This document shows, piece by piece, positions 15,446-26,569 of a stretch of DNA of 64,000 nt. Source of the stretch: Bordetella genomosp. 2 (GTDB lineage Bacteria; Pseudomonadota; Gammaproteobacteria; Burkholderiales; Burkholderiaceae_B). The notes under the pieces were generated by a model, which was not told the DNA's origin, did not search any database, and saw only the letters and a program-made list of their open reading frames with translations. The DNA lies in contig NZ_NEVT01000006.1 of assembly GCF_002261345.1 (NCBI RefSeq), positions 1,302,001 to 1,366,000 of the forward strand. Reading direction: 5' to 3'. The first letter of the stretch is position 1. Every line of letters begins with the position of its first letter. The translations under genes and the position numbers were made by a program.

Positions 15446-16624
15446 ATGGCACAGGACACCCCGACACTGGCGGATTTGCGCGAGCGCCTGCACCGCTATC
15501 TGCACGACGAGCTGCTTCCCATGGAACGCTCGCAAGGCCTGGGCTACGAAGACGAATTCCCGCGCGCGCTGGTCCGCTCGATCTGGCAGCGCTCGCGCGC
15601 CCTCGGCCTGTACGGCCTGCAATTGCCCCGCGAGCTGGGCGGCCAGGGGCTGTCCTACCGCGACTTGTGCGTGCTGAAGGACGATGCGGCGGCCTCGGGC
15701 GCCATTCTGTTTCCGCATGTGCTGGGCGACTGGGGCGGCCCGTCGCGCGTGGGCAACCTGGTGCGCTACGCCACGCCCTACCAGCTCGAGCGCTACATCA
15801 TGCCGGTGATCAACGCGGAACGCGGCGCCTGTTTCGCCATGACCGAGCCGCAATCGGGCTCGGACGCCACCAGCCTGCGCACCCTGGCGGTGGCGGACGG
15901 CGACGACTACATCGTGACCGGCGTGAAGCATTTCATCACGGCGTCGATGTTCGCCGACTTCGCCGTGACGATGTGCGTGACCGACCCGGACAAGGGCGTG
16001 GACGGCATCTCGGCCATCTTGATCGACCTGGACCAGCCCGGCGTGCGGCTGGTGCACGACTGCGTGCCGATGACCGGCCAGTATGTGGATGCCGATATCG
16101 TGCTGGAGCAGGTGCGCGTGCCGAAGAAGAACCTGATCGGCCAGCCCGGCGCGGGTTTTCGCATTGCCATGAACCGCGTCAGCGTCAACCGGCTGCTGCA
16201 CTGCCCCACCATGATCGGCCTGGCGCGCCAGGCCTTCCGGATGGCGGTGGACTACGCCCGCACGCGCCAGCAATTCGGCGGCCCCATCAGCCGCTTCCAG
16301 GCCATCCAGCACATGCTGGCCGACATGGCCACGGCCCTGTATGCGTGCGAACAAATGGTGCTGGCGGCCGCCGAACGCGCCGACGCCGGCGAGGACGTGC
16401 GCGAACTGGCCGCCATGTGCAAGCTGTTCGTGTCCGAGCGCTGCTTCGAGATCGCCGACAAGGCCATGCAGATCCACGGCAACGTCGGCGTGACCAAGAA
16501 CCACCCGGTCGAATTCATCTTCCGCCGGCTGCGGCTGTACCGCATCGTCACGGGCACCAGCGAGATCCAGCGCAACACCATCGCCAAGGGACTACTGGCG
16601 GCGGCCGAACGCCAGCCGGGCTGA
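15446..16624 (+). CDS. Acyl-CoA dehydrogenase
   Basis: A 392-aa flavoenzyme with the family signatures FAMTEPQSGSD (substrate/FAD contact, about residues 130-142) and the C-terminal QIHGNVGVTKNHPVE and TGTSEIQRNTIAKG. It oxidises an acyl-CoA to the enoyl-CoA and passes electrons to ETF. Divergent from a LysR gene and convergent with lpdV. Together with the acyl-CoA ligase nearby it could form the first steps of breakdown of an unknown acid. Confidence 0.88.
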   Translation: MAQDTPTLADLRERLHRYLHDELLPMERSQGLGYEDEFPRALVRSIWQRSRALGLYGLQLPRELGGQGLSYRDLCVLKDDAAASGAILFPHVLGDWGGPSRVGNLVRYATPYQLERYIMPVINAERGACFAMTEPQSGSDATSLRTLAVADGDDYIVTGVKHFITASMFADFAVTMCVTDPDKGVDGISAILIDLDQPGVRLVHDCVPMTGQYVDADIVLEQVRVPKKNLIGQPGAGFRIAMNRVSVNRLLHCPTMIGLARQAFRMAVDYARTRQQFGGPISRFQAIQHMLADMATALYACEQMVLAAAERADAGEDVRELAAMCKLFVSERCFEIADKAMQIHGNVGVTKNHPVEFIFRRLRLYRIVTGTSEIQRNTIAKGLLAAAERQPG

Positions 16625-16638
16625 CGCCCGGCCGGCGC

Positions 16639-18036
16639 TCAGATGTGCAGCGCGTGTCCCAGCGCCCGCAGGGCCGCCTCCTGCACCGCCTCGCCCAGCG
16701 TGGGGTGCGCATGGATGGTGCCCGCCACATCCTCCAGCCGCGCGCCCATTTCCAGGGACTGCGAGAACGCCGCGGCCAGCTCGGACACTCCGCGCCCCAC
16801 CGCCTGCCAGCCGACGATCAGGTGATTGTCGCGCCGCGCCACCACGCGCACGAAGCCGTCGGTGGCGTCGAGCGTCATGGCCCGCCCATTGGCGGCGAAC
16901 GGGAATGCCGCCGCCAGGCAGTCGAGCCCGGCGGCCTGGGCCTGCGACGGCGCCAGGCCGGCCGTGATGATTTCCGGATCCGTGAAGCAGACCGCGGGAA
17001 TCGCCGCGGGCGCGAAGCGGCGCCGCTGGCCGGCCACCAGTTCGGCCACCATCTCGCCCTGCGCCATGGCGCGATGCGCCAGCATGGGCTCGCCGGCGAT
17101 ATCGCCGATGGCCCACACATTGCGCATCGAAGTGCGGCACTGGTCGTCGATGCGCAGCGCATTGCCGGCGCGGTCCAGCTGCAGCGCCTCGAGCCCCCAG
17201 CCCTGGGTGCGGGGCCGCCGCCCGATGGCCAGCAATACCTGGTCGGCCGGCAACGCGGTTTCGACGCCGGAAGCGTCCTGCACCCGCACGGCGTCGCCCG
17301 CCGCATTCATGCCCAGCACCTTGCGCCCCAGGCACAACTGCACGCCCATGCGCGCCAGGGCGGCCGCCACCGGCTTGGTCAGCTCGGCGTCGTAGGTGGG
17401 CAGGATGCGGTCCTGCGCCTCCACCACGGTCACTTCGGCGCCCAGCTTGCGATACACCGTGCCCAGCTCCAGGCCGATATAGCCGCCGCCCACCACCACC
17501 AGGCGTCCCGGTATGGCCGTGGGCGACAGGGCCTCGGTCGAGGAAATGACCTTGCCGCCGAACGGCATCGAGGGCAGCGGCATGGGCTCGGAGCCGGCCG
17601 CCAGCAACAGGTGTTCGCACTGGATGCGTTGCGCGCCCTGGCCGGTATCGACCTCGACGGTCTTGCCGTCGAGCACGCGCGCCCAGCCGCGCACCAGTTG
17701 CACGCCGTTCTTCTTCAGCAGCGCCTCGACGCCGCCGGTCAGGCGGCTGACGATGCCGTCTTTCCAGGCCACCGTGCGGGCGATGTCGATGACGGGCGCC
17801 TGCACCGAGATGCCCAGCGGCGACGCGCCGGCATATTCGCGCGCCCGCTCATACTCCTGGGCCGCGTGGATCAGCGCCTTGGACGGAATGCAGCCGATGT
17901 TCAGGCAGGTGCCGCCGGGTTGCCGGCCTTCCACCACGATGGTGGGCACGCCCAGCTGCCCGGCGCGGATGGCCGCCACATAGCCGCCGGGTCCGCCGCC
18001 GATCACCAGCAGGGTTGTGGTCCGGGTCTCGCTCAT
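16639..18036 (-). CDS. lpdV: Dihydrolipoamide dehydrogenase (E3) of the branched-chain complex
   Basis: A 465-aa flavoprotein disulfide reductase. FAD motif [10 protein letters not shown] at the N-terminus, redox-active C44/C49 ([13 protein letters not shown]), an NAD motif [10 protein letters not shown] near residue 180, and the C-terminal His-Glu pair in [10 protein letters not shown]. It re-oxidises the lipoyl arm of E2. Its ATG overlaps the E2 stop, so it is the last gene of the bkd operon and translationally coupled. Confidence 0.9.
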   Translation of the reverse strand: MSETRTTTLLVIGGGPGGYVAAIRAGQLGVPTIVVEGRQPGGTCLNIGCIPSKALIHAAQEYERAREYAGASPLGISVQAPVIDIARTVAWKDGIVSRLTGGVEALLKKNGVQLVRGWARVLDGKTVEVDTGQGAQRIQCEHLLLAAGSEPMPLPSMPFGGKVISSTEALSPTAIPGRLVVVGGGYIGLELGTVYRKLGAEVTVVEAQDRILPTYDAELTKPVAAALARMGVQLCLGRKVLGMNAAGDAVRVQDASGVETALPADQVLLAIGRRPRTQGWGLEALQLDRAGNALRIDDQCRTSMRNVWAIGDIAGEPMLAHRAMAQGEMVAELVAGQRRRFAPAAIPAVCFTDPEIITAGLAPSQAQAAGLDCLAAAFPFAANGRAMTLDATDGFVRVVARRDNHLIVGWQAVGRGVSELAAAFSQSLEMGARLEDVAGTIHAHPTLGEAVQEAALRALGHALHI

Positions 18037-19424
18037 GACGCCTCCACGAAAAGCAGCGCGGGCTGTTCCAGCAGCGCGCGCACCGCCTGGATGAATTGCG
18101 CCGCGTCCATGCCGTCGACCACGCGATGGTCGAACGACGAGGACAGGTTCATCAATTTGCGCGCCACGACCGCGCCCTGCCGGATCACCGGCCGTTCGAC
18201 GATGCGGTTGACCCCGACGATGCCGACTTCGGGATGATTGATCACCGGCGTGCTGACGATGCCGCCCAGCGCGCCCAGGCTGGTGAGCGTGATGGTGGAG
18301 CCCGTCAGCGCGTCGCGCTCGGCCTTGCCGCTGCGCACGGCTTGCGCCAGCCGGGCGATTTCCTCGCCCAGCGACCAGATGTCGCGCGCCTCGGCATGGC
18401 GCAGTACCGGCACGATCAGGCCGCCGTCGGTCTGCGTGGCCACGCCCAGGTGCACCGCGCCGTAGCGCGTGACCACGCCGGCCTCGTCGTCATAGCGGGC
18501 GTTGATCTGCGGAAAATCGCGCAGCGCGATCACCATGGCGCGCGCCAGCAGCGGCAGCAGCGTCAGCTTGCCGCGCGACTCGCCATACTTGCGGTTCAAC
18601 TGCGCACGCAGGTCTTCCAGCTCGGTGACGTCGATTTCCTCGACATAGCTGAAGTGCGGAATGCGGCGTTTCGACTCCTGCATCTTCTGGGCGATCTTGC
18701 GGCGCAGGCCGACTACCGGCACCTGCTGCTCGTCGTGCCGCTCGGCATAGCCGGAACGGGCGGCCGGCGCGGCCGCCCGCTGTCCTTGCAGGTAGGCGTC
18801 CAGGTCTTCGTGCAGGATGCGCCCGGCCGGGCCGGAGCCGTGCACGAAGCGCAGTTCGATGCCCATGTCCCAGGCGCGCTTGCGCACCGCGGGCGAGGCC
18901 AACGGCCGCTCGCCCGGCTGGCGGGCCGGCGCGGACGGCTGGGCCGCCCTGGCCGGCGCCTTATCCGCCGGCAGCGCCGCCCCCGGGGCGGCGGGCGCGC
19001 CGCTGGCCATGTCCGCGGCGATCCTCCCGGCGATCCCGCCGGGCGGCCGCGCCGGCGCTTGCGCGGCGGCCTGGCCGGGCGCGTCGGCAGCGCGCGCGGC
19101 CGTCGGCGCGTCGGCCGCCTCGACCGGGGCCGGCGGTTGCGCCGGACCGGCCGGCGCGGCCTCGGCCCGGGCATTGCCGGCGCCCTCGACTTCCAGGCGG
19201 ATCAATTCGCTGCCCACCGCCATGGTGTCGCCGACCGTGCCGCCCAGCGCCACCACCTTGCCCACCACGGGCGACGGAATCTCGACGGTGGCCTTGTCGG
19301 TCATGACGTCGGCCAGCGGCTGGTCCTCGGCGACGGTGTCGCCCACGGTGACGTGCCAGCCCACCAGTTCCACTTCGGCGATGCCTTCGCCGATGTCGGG
19401 CATCTTGATGATGTGAATTCCCAT
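18033..19424 (-). CDS. bkdB: Branched-chain 2-oxoacid dehydrogenase E2 (lipoyl acyltransferase)
   Basis: A 463-aa E2 with one lipoyl domain (lipoylated K44 in [11 protein letters not shown]), a long Ala/Pro-rich linker (about 90-160), a peripheral-subunit-binding domain (about 170-210) and the catalytic acyltransferase domain with FDHRVVDG near the C-terminus. It transfers the acyl group to CoA. Co-transcribed with E1 (1-nt gap to the E1 beta stop) and E3 (overlap). Confidence 0.9.
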   Translation of the reverse strand: MGIHIIKMPDIGEGIAEVELVGWHVTVGDTVAEDQPLADVMTDKATVEIPSPVVGKVVALGGTVGDTMAVGSELIRLEVEGAGNARAEAAPAGPAQPPAPVEAADAPTAARAADAPGQAAAQAPARPPGGIAGRIAADMASGAPAAPGAALPADKAPARAAQPSAPARQPGERPLASPAVRKRAWDMGIELRFVHGSGPAGRILHEDLDAYLQGQRAAAPAARSGYAERHDEQQVPVVGLRRKIAQKMQESKRRIPHFSYVEEIDVTELEDLRAQLNRKYGESRGKLTLLPLLARAMVIALRDFPQINARYDDEAGVVTRYGAVHLGVATQTDGGLIVPVLRHAEARDIWSLGEEIARLAQAVRSGKAERDALTGSTITLTSLGALGGIVSTPVINHPEVGIVGVNRIVERPVIRQGAVVARKLMNLSSSFDHRVVDGMDAAQFIQAVRALLEQPALLFVEAS

Positions 19425-19425
19425 G

Positions 19426-20469
19426 TCAGGCCTCCATCACGCGTTGCAGCGCCGCGCCCACGCGGGCCGGCCCGGGGAAATACGCCCATTCCTGCGCATG
19501 CGGGTAAGGCGTGTCCCAGCCGGTGACGCGTTCGATAGGCGCTTCCAGGTGGTGGAAGCAATGTTCCTGCACCAGCGACACCAGCTCGGCGCCAAAGCCG
19601 CAAGTGCGGGTGGCCTCGTGCACCACCACGCAGCGGCCGGTCTTGCGCACCGACTCGACAATGGTGTCCAGGTCCAGCGGCCACAGGCTGCGCAGGTCGA
19701 TGATCTCGGCATCCAGGCCGGTCTCCTCGGCGGCGGCCAGCGATACGTGCACGGTGGTGCCGTAGGTCAGCACCGTCAGTTCGCTGCCCGGCCGCACAAT
19801 GGCGGCCGATTCCAGCGGCACGGTGTAGTAGCCGGTCGGCACCTGGCTGGCGGGATGCTTGCTCCACGGCGTGACCGGCTGGTCGTGGTGGCCATCGAAC
19901 GGGCCGTTGTACAAGCGCTTGGGCTCCAGGAAGATCACCGGGTCGTCGCTCTCGATGGCGGCGATCAGCAGGCCCTTGGCGTCGTACGGGTTGGACGGCA
20001 GCACGGTGCGCAGGCCGCACACCTGCGTGAACATGGCTTCGGGACTCTGGCTGTGCGTCTGCCCGCCGTAGATGCCGCCGCCGCACGGCATGCGGATGGT
20101 CATGGGCGCGATGAATTCGCCGGCCGAGCGGTAACGCAGCCGCGCGGCTTCCGACACGATCTGGTCGGAGGCCGGATAGAAATAATCCGCGAACTGGATC
20201 TCGCACACCGGCCGCAGGCCGTAGGCGCCCATGCCCACCGCCACGCCGACGATGCCGCCCTCGGAAATGGGCGCGTCGAACACGCGCGAGGTGCCGTACT
20301 TGGCCTGCAGGCCCTCGGTGCAGCGGAACACGCCGCCGAAATAGCCGACGTCCTGGCCGAACACCACCACGTTGCTGTCGCGTTCCAGCATGACATCCAT
20401 GGCCGAACGCAAAGCCTGGATCATGGTCATCGACGTGGTCGCCGGACCCATATTCTTGTCGCTCGCCAT
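19426..20469 (-). CDS. bkdA2: Branched-chain 2-oxoacid dehydrogenase E1 beta
   Basis: A 347-aa transketolase-like beta subunit, with FGQDVGYFGGVFRCTEGL and EGGIVGVAVGMG typical of the family. It forms the E1 heterotetramer that decarboxylates 2-oxoacids from Val, Leu and Ile with thiamine diphosphate. The start at 20469 lies 2 nt after the E1 alpha stop, so the two subunits are made from one coupled message. Confidence 0.9.
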   Translation of the reverse strand: MASDKNMGPATTSMTMIQALRSAMDVMLERDSNVVVFGQDVGYFGGVFRCTEGLQAKYGTSRVFDAPISEGGIVGVAVGMGAYGLRPVCEIQFADYFYPASDQIVSEAARLRYRSAGEFIAPMTIRMPCGGGIYGGQTHSQSPEAMFTQVCGLRTVLPSNPYDAKGLLIAAIESDDPVIFLEPKRLYNGPFDGHHDQPVTPWSKHPASQVPTGYYTVPLESAAIVRPGSELTVLTYGTTVHVSLAAAEETGLDAEIIDLRSLWPLDLDTIVESVRKTGRCVVVHEATRTCGFGAELVSLVQEHCFHHLEAPIERVTGWDTPYPHAQEWAYFPGPARVGAALQRVMEA

Positions 20470-20471
20470 GA

Positions 20472-21728
<1,257 letters not shown>

Positions 21729-21951
21729 TCATGCGTTGTCTGGTGCAAAGGCCGGCTGCTGGAGGTAACCGCGCAGTCGGCCGCAGCCGGATCGCGAGCG
21801 GGGTAAACGCGGCGCGTCCGGCATGAAACAGATTAGCACAAGCCCGGGGCGGCGAACGGGCGGCCGCCCCGGCCAGGATGTCGATTCCGGGCCGCGCCGT
21901 TCGTCGTCTGTCAGGACGAACCCGTCCCGTCCCAACCAGGAGACTGCGAAC

Positions 21952-22611
21952 ATGGCTCTGCAACTGTTTTTCCACCCCTTTTCCTCGTATTGCCAGAAGG
22001 CGCTCATCGCGTTCTATGAAAACGCCATCCCGTTCGAGCCGCAGTTGCTCGAAGGCCCCGACAGCCCGGCCATGCGGCGGCTGGCCGAACTGTGGCCGAT
22101 GAAGCGCTTTCCGCTGCTGGTGGACGGCGCGCACACCGTCATGGAGGCGACCTGCATCATCGAGCACCTGGCGGTGCACCACCCCGGCCCGTTGCGGCTG
22201 ATCCCGGCCGACCCGGCCGCCGCCCTGCAAGTGCGCATGCTGGACCGGTTCTTCGACAACTACGTCGCCACGCCGCAGCAGAAGGTCGTGTTCGACGCCC
22301 TGCGCCCGCCCGAGGCGCGCGACCCCCATGGCGTGCGGCAGGCGCGCGACATGCTGGAAACTTCCTATGCCTGGCTGGAGCGCATGCTGCCAGGCCGGAC
22401 CTGGGCCGCCGGGCCGGATTTCACCCTGGCCGACTGCGCCGCCGCGCCCTTCCTGTTCTACGCCGACTGGACCCACCCCATCGGCGACGCCTACCCCAAC
22501 GTCGCCGCCTACCGCCGCCGGCTGCTGCAGCGGCCGTCGTTCGCGCGAGCGGTCGACGAGGCGCGGCCGTACCGGGCATTCTTCCCGCTGGGCGCGCCGG
22601 ACCGCGATTGA
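21952..22611 (+). CDS. Glutathione S-transferase family protein
   Basis: A 219-aa GST with an N-terminal thioredoxin-like domain (LFFHPFSSYCQKAL, then the cis-Pro region KRFPLLVDG and ATCIIEHL) and a C-terminal helical domain with FTLADCAAAPFL. The ATG at 21952 has an AGGAG upstream. It probably conjugates glutathione to small electrophiles in the cytoplasm. It stands alone between the bkd operon and the Hsp15-like gene. Confidence 0.85.
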   Translation: MALQLFFHPFSSYCQKALIAFYENAIPFEPQLLEGPDSPAMRRLAELWPMKRFPLLVDGAHTVMEATCIIEHLAVHHPGPLRLIPADPAAALQVRMLDRFFDNYVATPQQKVVFDALRPPEARDPHGVRQARDMLETSYAWLERMLPGRTWAAGPDFTLADCAAAPFLFYADWTHPIGDAYPNVAAYRRRLLQRPSFARAVDEARPYRAFFPLGAPDRD

Positions 22612-22639
22612 GCGGCGGCCGGCCGCTAGAATGACGCCT

Positions 22640-23023
22640 ATGGCAGACAAAATGCGACTCGACAAATGGCTGTGGGCGGCCCGCTTCTACAAGACCCGCA
22701 GCCTGGCCGCGCAGGAAATCGGCAAGGGGCGGGTGCTGGTCAACGACCAGCCCGCCAAGCCCGCGCGCGAAATCGCCGTCGGCGACCTGGTCAGCGTGCG
22801 CAAGGAAGACCCCGCCATCCAGGCGCGGGTGCGCGCGCTGAGCGCCGTGCGCGGCCCGGCGCCGGTGGCGCGCCAACTGTATGAAGAAACGCCCGGCAGC
22901 ATTGCCGCGCGCGAACGGGCCGCGGAACTGCGGCGCCTGGCCCCGGAACCCGCCCACGGCATCGCCGCGGGGCGGCCGACCAAGCGCGACCGCCGCCTGA
23001 TCGACCTGATGCGGGGCAAGTGA
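22640..23023 (+). CDS. S4-domain RNA-binding protein, Hsp15-like
   Basis: A 127-aa basic protein with an S4 domain at the N-terminus (MRLDKWLWAARFYKTRS... GRVLVNDQPAKPAREI) and a basic C-terminal tail. Hsp15 binds the 50S subunit carrying nascent chains and helps recycle stalled ribosomes. The ATG at 22640 matches the usual family start; another in-frame ATG lies at 22631. It begins 28 nt after the GST stop. Confidence 0.85.
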   Translation: MADKMRLDKWLWAARFYKTRSLAAQEIGKGRVLVNDQPAKPAREIAVGDLVSVRKEDPAIQARVRALSAVRGPAPVARQLYEETPGSIAARERAAELRRLAPEPAHGIAAGRPTKRDRRLIDLMRGK

Positions 23024-23027
23024 CCGC

Positions 23028-23062
23028 GCCGCGCGTCGCCGCATTCGGCGGCGGCGCGCGGC
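23028..23062. terminator. Long GC hairpin between convergent genes
   Basis: An imperfect stem of about 13 bp around a short loop centred near 23043 separates the Hsp15-like and PLP-enzyme genes, which converge. No T run follows on either strand, so it may act as a bidirectional mRNA end-stabiliser rather than a classical terminator. Confidence 0.45.
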
Positions 23063-23074
23063 CCGCCCGGCCGG

Positions 23075-23998
23075 TCAGGTCGCGGCCAGCCAGCGGTTCA
23101 GCTGCTCGCGGGTCACGCCCACGCCGCCGCACACCACGACAACCGCGCTGCGCGCCTCCGGATACTGCGTGCGCACGGCCTGCAGGCCGGCAATCGAGGC
23201 GCCGCAGGCCGGTTCGGTCAGCAAGCGATGCGCATCCAGCAGGTCCGCGCTGCCGCGTATGGCCGCCGCGTCGCCGACCACGTGGCTCTTGACGGTCAAT
23301 TCCTCCGCCAGCGCCAGCGCCTGCGAGCACACGCGCCGGGCTCCCAGCGATGTAGCCACCGTGCTGATCGCATCGATTTCCACTGGCCGGCCGGCAGCCA
23401 GGGCAGCGGCATACGAGGCGGCGCCGGCCGTTTCCACGGCCAGGATCCCCGTTGCGTCCCAGCCGTTGCGCCGCAGGCCGGCCGCCACGCCTGCCAGCAG
23501 GCCGCCGCCGCCCACCGAGCAGATGATCACGTCCGGCCGGTCCATTTGCGCGGCCAGCTCGTCAACCAGGGTGCCGTGCCCTTCCCAGAGCAGCGGATCG
23601 TCGAATGGGTGGATGAAGGCCGAATCCGGCGTCAGCAGGGACAGCGCGTGTTCGTTGGCTTCCTGCCAGCTACGGCCATGCACGATGACGTGCGCGCCTT
23701 CCTGGCCGATCAGGCTCTTGGCGCGCTCCGAAGTCGTGGCGGGCACCACGACGACGACCTCGGCCCCCAGCCGCCGGCCGGCATAGGCGACGGCATAGCC
23801 GGCGTTGCCGCCGGACGAGGATATGAAACGTCGCGCGCCGTCCGCCATCTTGCGCGCGCAGGCATGGCCCACGCCGCGTATTTTGAACGAACCGCTGGGC
23901 TGGACGCATTCCAGTTTCAGCGAGACATCGAGCCCGACGGCCGCGCCGAGTTCGATCGAATGCAGGACAGGAGTCAGGACATGTAATGACATGGGCAT
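23075..23998 (-). CDS. PLP-dependent dehydratase, threonine dehydratase/EutB-like
   Basis: A 307-aa fold-type II PLP enzyme. The cofactor Lys is K39 in PSGSFKIRG, the substrate loop SSSGGNAGYAVA and the phosphate-binding SVGGGGLLAG follow. Relatives deaminate Ser/Thr or act in ectoine breakdown (EutB). Its start follows the carrier stop by 2 nt; another ATG lies 6 nt further in. It is the last gene of a three-gene operon with an MHS carrier and a zinc deacylase. Substrate probably a hydroxy- or diamino acid released by the deacylase; this is inferred. Confidence 0.82.
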   Translation of the reverse strand: MPMSLHVLTPVLHSIELGAAVGLDVSLKLECVQPSGSFKIRGVGHACARKMADGARRFISSSGGNAGYAVAYAGRRLGAEVVVVVPATTSERAKSLIGQEGAHVIVHGRSWQEANEHALSLLTPDSAFIHPFDDPLLWEGHGTLVDELAAQMDRPDVIICSVGGGGLLAGVAAGLRRNGWDATGILAVETAGAASYAAALAAGRPVEIDAISTVATSLGARRVCSQALALAEELTVKSHVVGDAAAIRGSADLLDAHRLLTEPACGASIAGLQAVRTQYPEARSAVVVVCGGVGVTREQLNRWLAAT

Positions 23999-24000
23999 AC

Positions 24001-25344
24001 CTATTGCCGGCCACGGCCGGCATGCTCAGGGAAAATCGCCGCGCCCGCCACGGCGGCCGCGGCCGCGAACCCGACATACCAGACCGGCGCAAGCGAGCTG
24101 CCTGTCACGCCGATCAGCCAGGTGGCGATGAAGGACGCGAATCCGCCAAACAGCGTAACCGCGAAGTTATAGGCGATGGAGACACCGGTCGAACGGACAT
24201 CGGCCGGAAACAACGCGGCGATCGCGCCGCTGGCGGGTCCGGTGAAGGCCGCCAGAATGACCGCGAAGATACATTGCACCGCAACCAGGACCATCGTCCC
24301 CGGCGCGGCCGCAAGCCATGCCATCAGGGGATAGCACAGCGCCATCATCGCCAGCGCCGCAGCCAGCAGGATCGGACGCGGCCCCCAGCGGTCCGCGGCG
24401 ATGGCGAAGAGGGGCAGGAAAAATGCGGCCGTCAGCAGCGCGGCCGAATTGCTCAACAACGAGACGGTCGCCGGCAAATGCAGCTCGCGCACCGCGTAGG
24501 TCGGCATGTACACCAGGAAAAAATACGTGCCCACCGTCCACAGGATCGTGATGCAGAAACCTGCCAGGGTCTCGCGCGGATAACGTCGGACCGCGCTCCA
24601 GGGAGAGGCGGCCGCCTCGGAGCCCTGCTCCCGGCGCCGGGCCAGGACCTGCGCGAACTCCCGCGGTTCCTCGGTATGCCGGCGGATATACCAGCCGACC
24701 GGCCCGATCACCAGCCCCAGCGCGAACGGCAGGCGCCAGCCCCAGGACTCCAGGTCGGCGGGCGACATCCAGCCGTTGACCGCGGCGCCGACCAGCGACC
24801 CCAGCAACAAGGCGAGCAACTGCGTCAATTGCTGGAAACTGGCATAGAGCATGCGGCGCTGGCGGGGCGCGTGCTCGATCAGGAAAGCCACGGCCGTACC
24901 CATCTCGCCGCCGGCCGAGAAACCCTGGATCAGGCGCGCCACGACGATGAGGGCCGGCGCCCACAAGCCGATGGTTGCGTAGGCCGGCGTGAACGTGATG
25001 ATGGCAGTGCCCAGCACCATGGTGGAGATCGCCCAGTTCAGCGCCACCCGGCGGCCCAGCCGGTCGGCCACCGTGCCCAGCACCAGGGCGCCGACCGGGC
25101 GCATCGCGAATCCGACGCCGAACGTGGCGACGGCCAGCAGCAGCGAGACCCATTCTGATTCGGCGGGAAAGAACAGCCGCGACAACAGCACGGAAAAGTA
25201 GCCGTACAGCGCGAAGTCATACCATTCGAGCATGCAGCCGACCGTGGCCGCGACGACCGCCTTGCGGTCCACGCGTTCGGCGGCAGGCATGGCCGCGCAG
25301 TTGGCGGCGCCGGAGGGCAGCCTGTGCCCGGCGGACAAACTCAT
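24001..25344 (-). CDS. MFS transporter, metabolite:H+ symporter (ProP/ShiA-like) type
   Basis: A 447-aa, twelve-segment carrier with the MHS opening TVGCMLEWYDFALYGYFS, the loop motif GTVADRLGRRVAL and QGFSAGGEMG. The ATG at 25344 with GGGAG just upstream is preferred over one seven codons earlier. Known relatives import proline/betaine, shikimate, citrate or related solutes. Between the deacylase and dehydratase genes (17 and 2 nt), it likely imports the substrate of those enzymes. Confidence 0.87.
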   Translation of the reverse strand: MSLSAGHRLPSGAANCAAMPAAERVDRKAVVAATVGCMLEWYDFALYGYFSVLLSRLFFPAESEWVSLLLAVATFGVGFAMRPVGALVLGTVADRLGRRVALNWAISTMVLGTAIITFTPAYATIGLWAPALIVVARLIQGFSAGGEMGTAVAFLIEHAPRQRRMLYASFQQLTQLLALLLGSLVGAAVNGWMSPADLESWGWRLPFALGLVIGPVGWYIRRHTEEPREFAQVLARRREQGSEAAASPWSAVRRYPRETLAGFCITILWTVGTYFFLVYMPTYAVRELHLPATVSLLSNSAALLTAAFFLPLFAIAADRWGPRPILLAAALAMMALCYPLMAWLAAAPGTMVLVAVQCIFAVILAAFTGPASGAIAALFPADVRSTGVSIAYNFAVTLFGGFASFIATWLIGVTGSSLAPVWYVGFAAAAAVAGAAIFPEHAGRGRQ

Positions 25345-25361
25345 CGCTGATCTCCCAGGCC

Positions 25362-26447
25362 TCAAGCGGTTTTGGCGGCCTTCTCACCGGCGACCACCAT
25401 GCAGGTGTTGCCGGGCTGTACACGGCCGAATTGCCGGATCGCGTACACGACGCCGGAATCGCGGAACAGCAACTCGGCCGGCGCTTTATGCGGTGCGGTG
25501 AGGAAGTGGATCCGCCCGGCCAGGTCGCCGGCCCGGACCGCCTGGCCCAGGCGGGCGGCGGGCTCGAAGATTCCCTGCTCCGAGGCGATCACGTAGGCCT
25601 GCGCGCCGCTGATCTCGCTGTAGGCCCGCTCCGGGGCAGCCGCGGGCGCCTGGCGCGCATCCGCCAGCACGCCCCACAGGTCCAGCACCCGCCGCGTCCC
25701 GGCCCGGCACAATTCGGCGGCCTCCGGGTTGACCAGGCCGCCGCCCGCCATCTCGGTGCTGACGCAGGTCAGCCCCGCCGCCATGGCCGCGGTCACGCAC
25801 AGCCGCCGGTCGCCCAGGTTGTCCATCACCACGCACATCGGCGCCCCGAACGCCGCCGCGGCATCCAGGCAGCGCCGGAACTGGGCCGGGTCGCCGCTGG
25901 GCATGACGATCGTGCTGGGAACGATGTTCAAGGAGGATCCGCCCGAGTGCAGGCTGAGAAACGCGTCCGCGCGCGGAATCAGCTCGTCGTTGACGAACGC
26001 GGCAATCTGGTCGGTCAGGGTGCCTGCGTGGTCGCCGGGGAAGACCCGGTTCATGTTCTTGTCGTCGACCGGCGAAGTGCGCCGGCCAGCATCGACCGCG
26101 GGAGCATTGATGGCCGGAATGATGATCAGGCGGCCCCGCACCTGGTCCGCCCGCAGCGTCCGGATGAGCTCGCCGAGCACGATCGGCCCTTCATATTCAT
26201 CGCCATGGTTGCCGCCCTCGAGCAGCACGGTCGGGCCGGACCCGTTGGACAGCACGGCGATCGGCACCCGCACCGTACCCCACGCATCGTCGTGCGGCGA
26301 ATGCGGAAAGTACACATAGCCGGCCTGCTTTCCCGGCCGGTCCAGCTCGACGTCGCTGAAGTACGTGGCCAGCTCCCGATTCGCGGCTGGCCTATGCTGG
26401 CCCGACATAGAGCGGAGTTCGTGAGACGCAGCGGCCTGGCCATTCAT
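25362..26447 (-). CDS. Zinc-dependent deacylase of the aspartoacylase/DoeB (EutE) group
   Basis: A 361-aa member of the succinylglutamate desuccinylase/aspartoacylase family. Zinc ligands H81 and E84 sit in EGGNHGDEYEG, the third His in LSLHSGGS. DoeB/EutE relatives remove the acetyl group from N-acetyl-diaminobutyrate. The ATG at 26447 has AAGGGG at the right distance; the ATG at 26453 would leave it too close. First gene of the leftward operon, divergent from a LysR gene. Confidence 0.82.
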   Translation of the reverse strand: MNGQAAASHELRSMSGQHRPAANRELATYFSDVELDRPGKQAGYVYFPHSPHDDAWGTVRVPIAVLSNGSGPTVLLEGGNHGDEYEGPIVLGELIRTLRADQVRGRLIIIPAINAPAVDAGRRTSPVDDKNMNRVFPGDHAGTLTDQIAAFVNDELIPRADAFLSLHSGGSSLNIVPSTIVMPSGDPAQFRRCLDAAAAFGAPMCVVMDNLGDRRLCVTAAMAAGLTCVSTEMAGGGLVNPEAAELCRAGTRRVLDLWGVLADARQAPAAAPERAYSEISGAQAYVIASEQGIFEPAARLGQAVRAGDLAGRIHFLTAPHKAPAELLFRDSGVVYAIRQFGRVQPGNTCMVVAGEKAAKTA

Positions 26448-26524
26448 CGTCATACCCCTTGGATTTTGTGGTGATATGGATGATGCTAGGACCTGCGCAA
26501 GCGAAGCCGCAAATGCTACTTCGC

Positions 26525-26537
26525 TATAGAGCCTATA
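26525..26537. promoter_or_regulatory. Candidate LysR operator
   Basis: TATAG-AGC-CTATA is a perfect dyad of the T-N11-A form used by LysR regulators. It lies in the gap between the LysR gene and the deacylase operon, 33 nt before the regulator start. Confidence 0.5.
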
Positions 26538-26569
26538 CTTTTTCGGCATACGCCAGCACGGGGGCGGAC

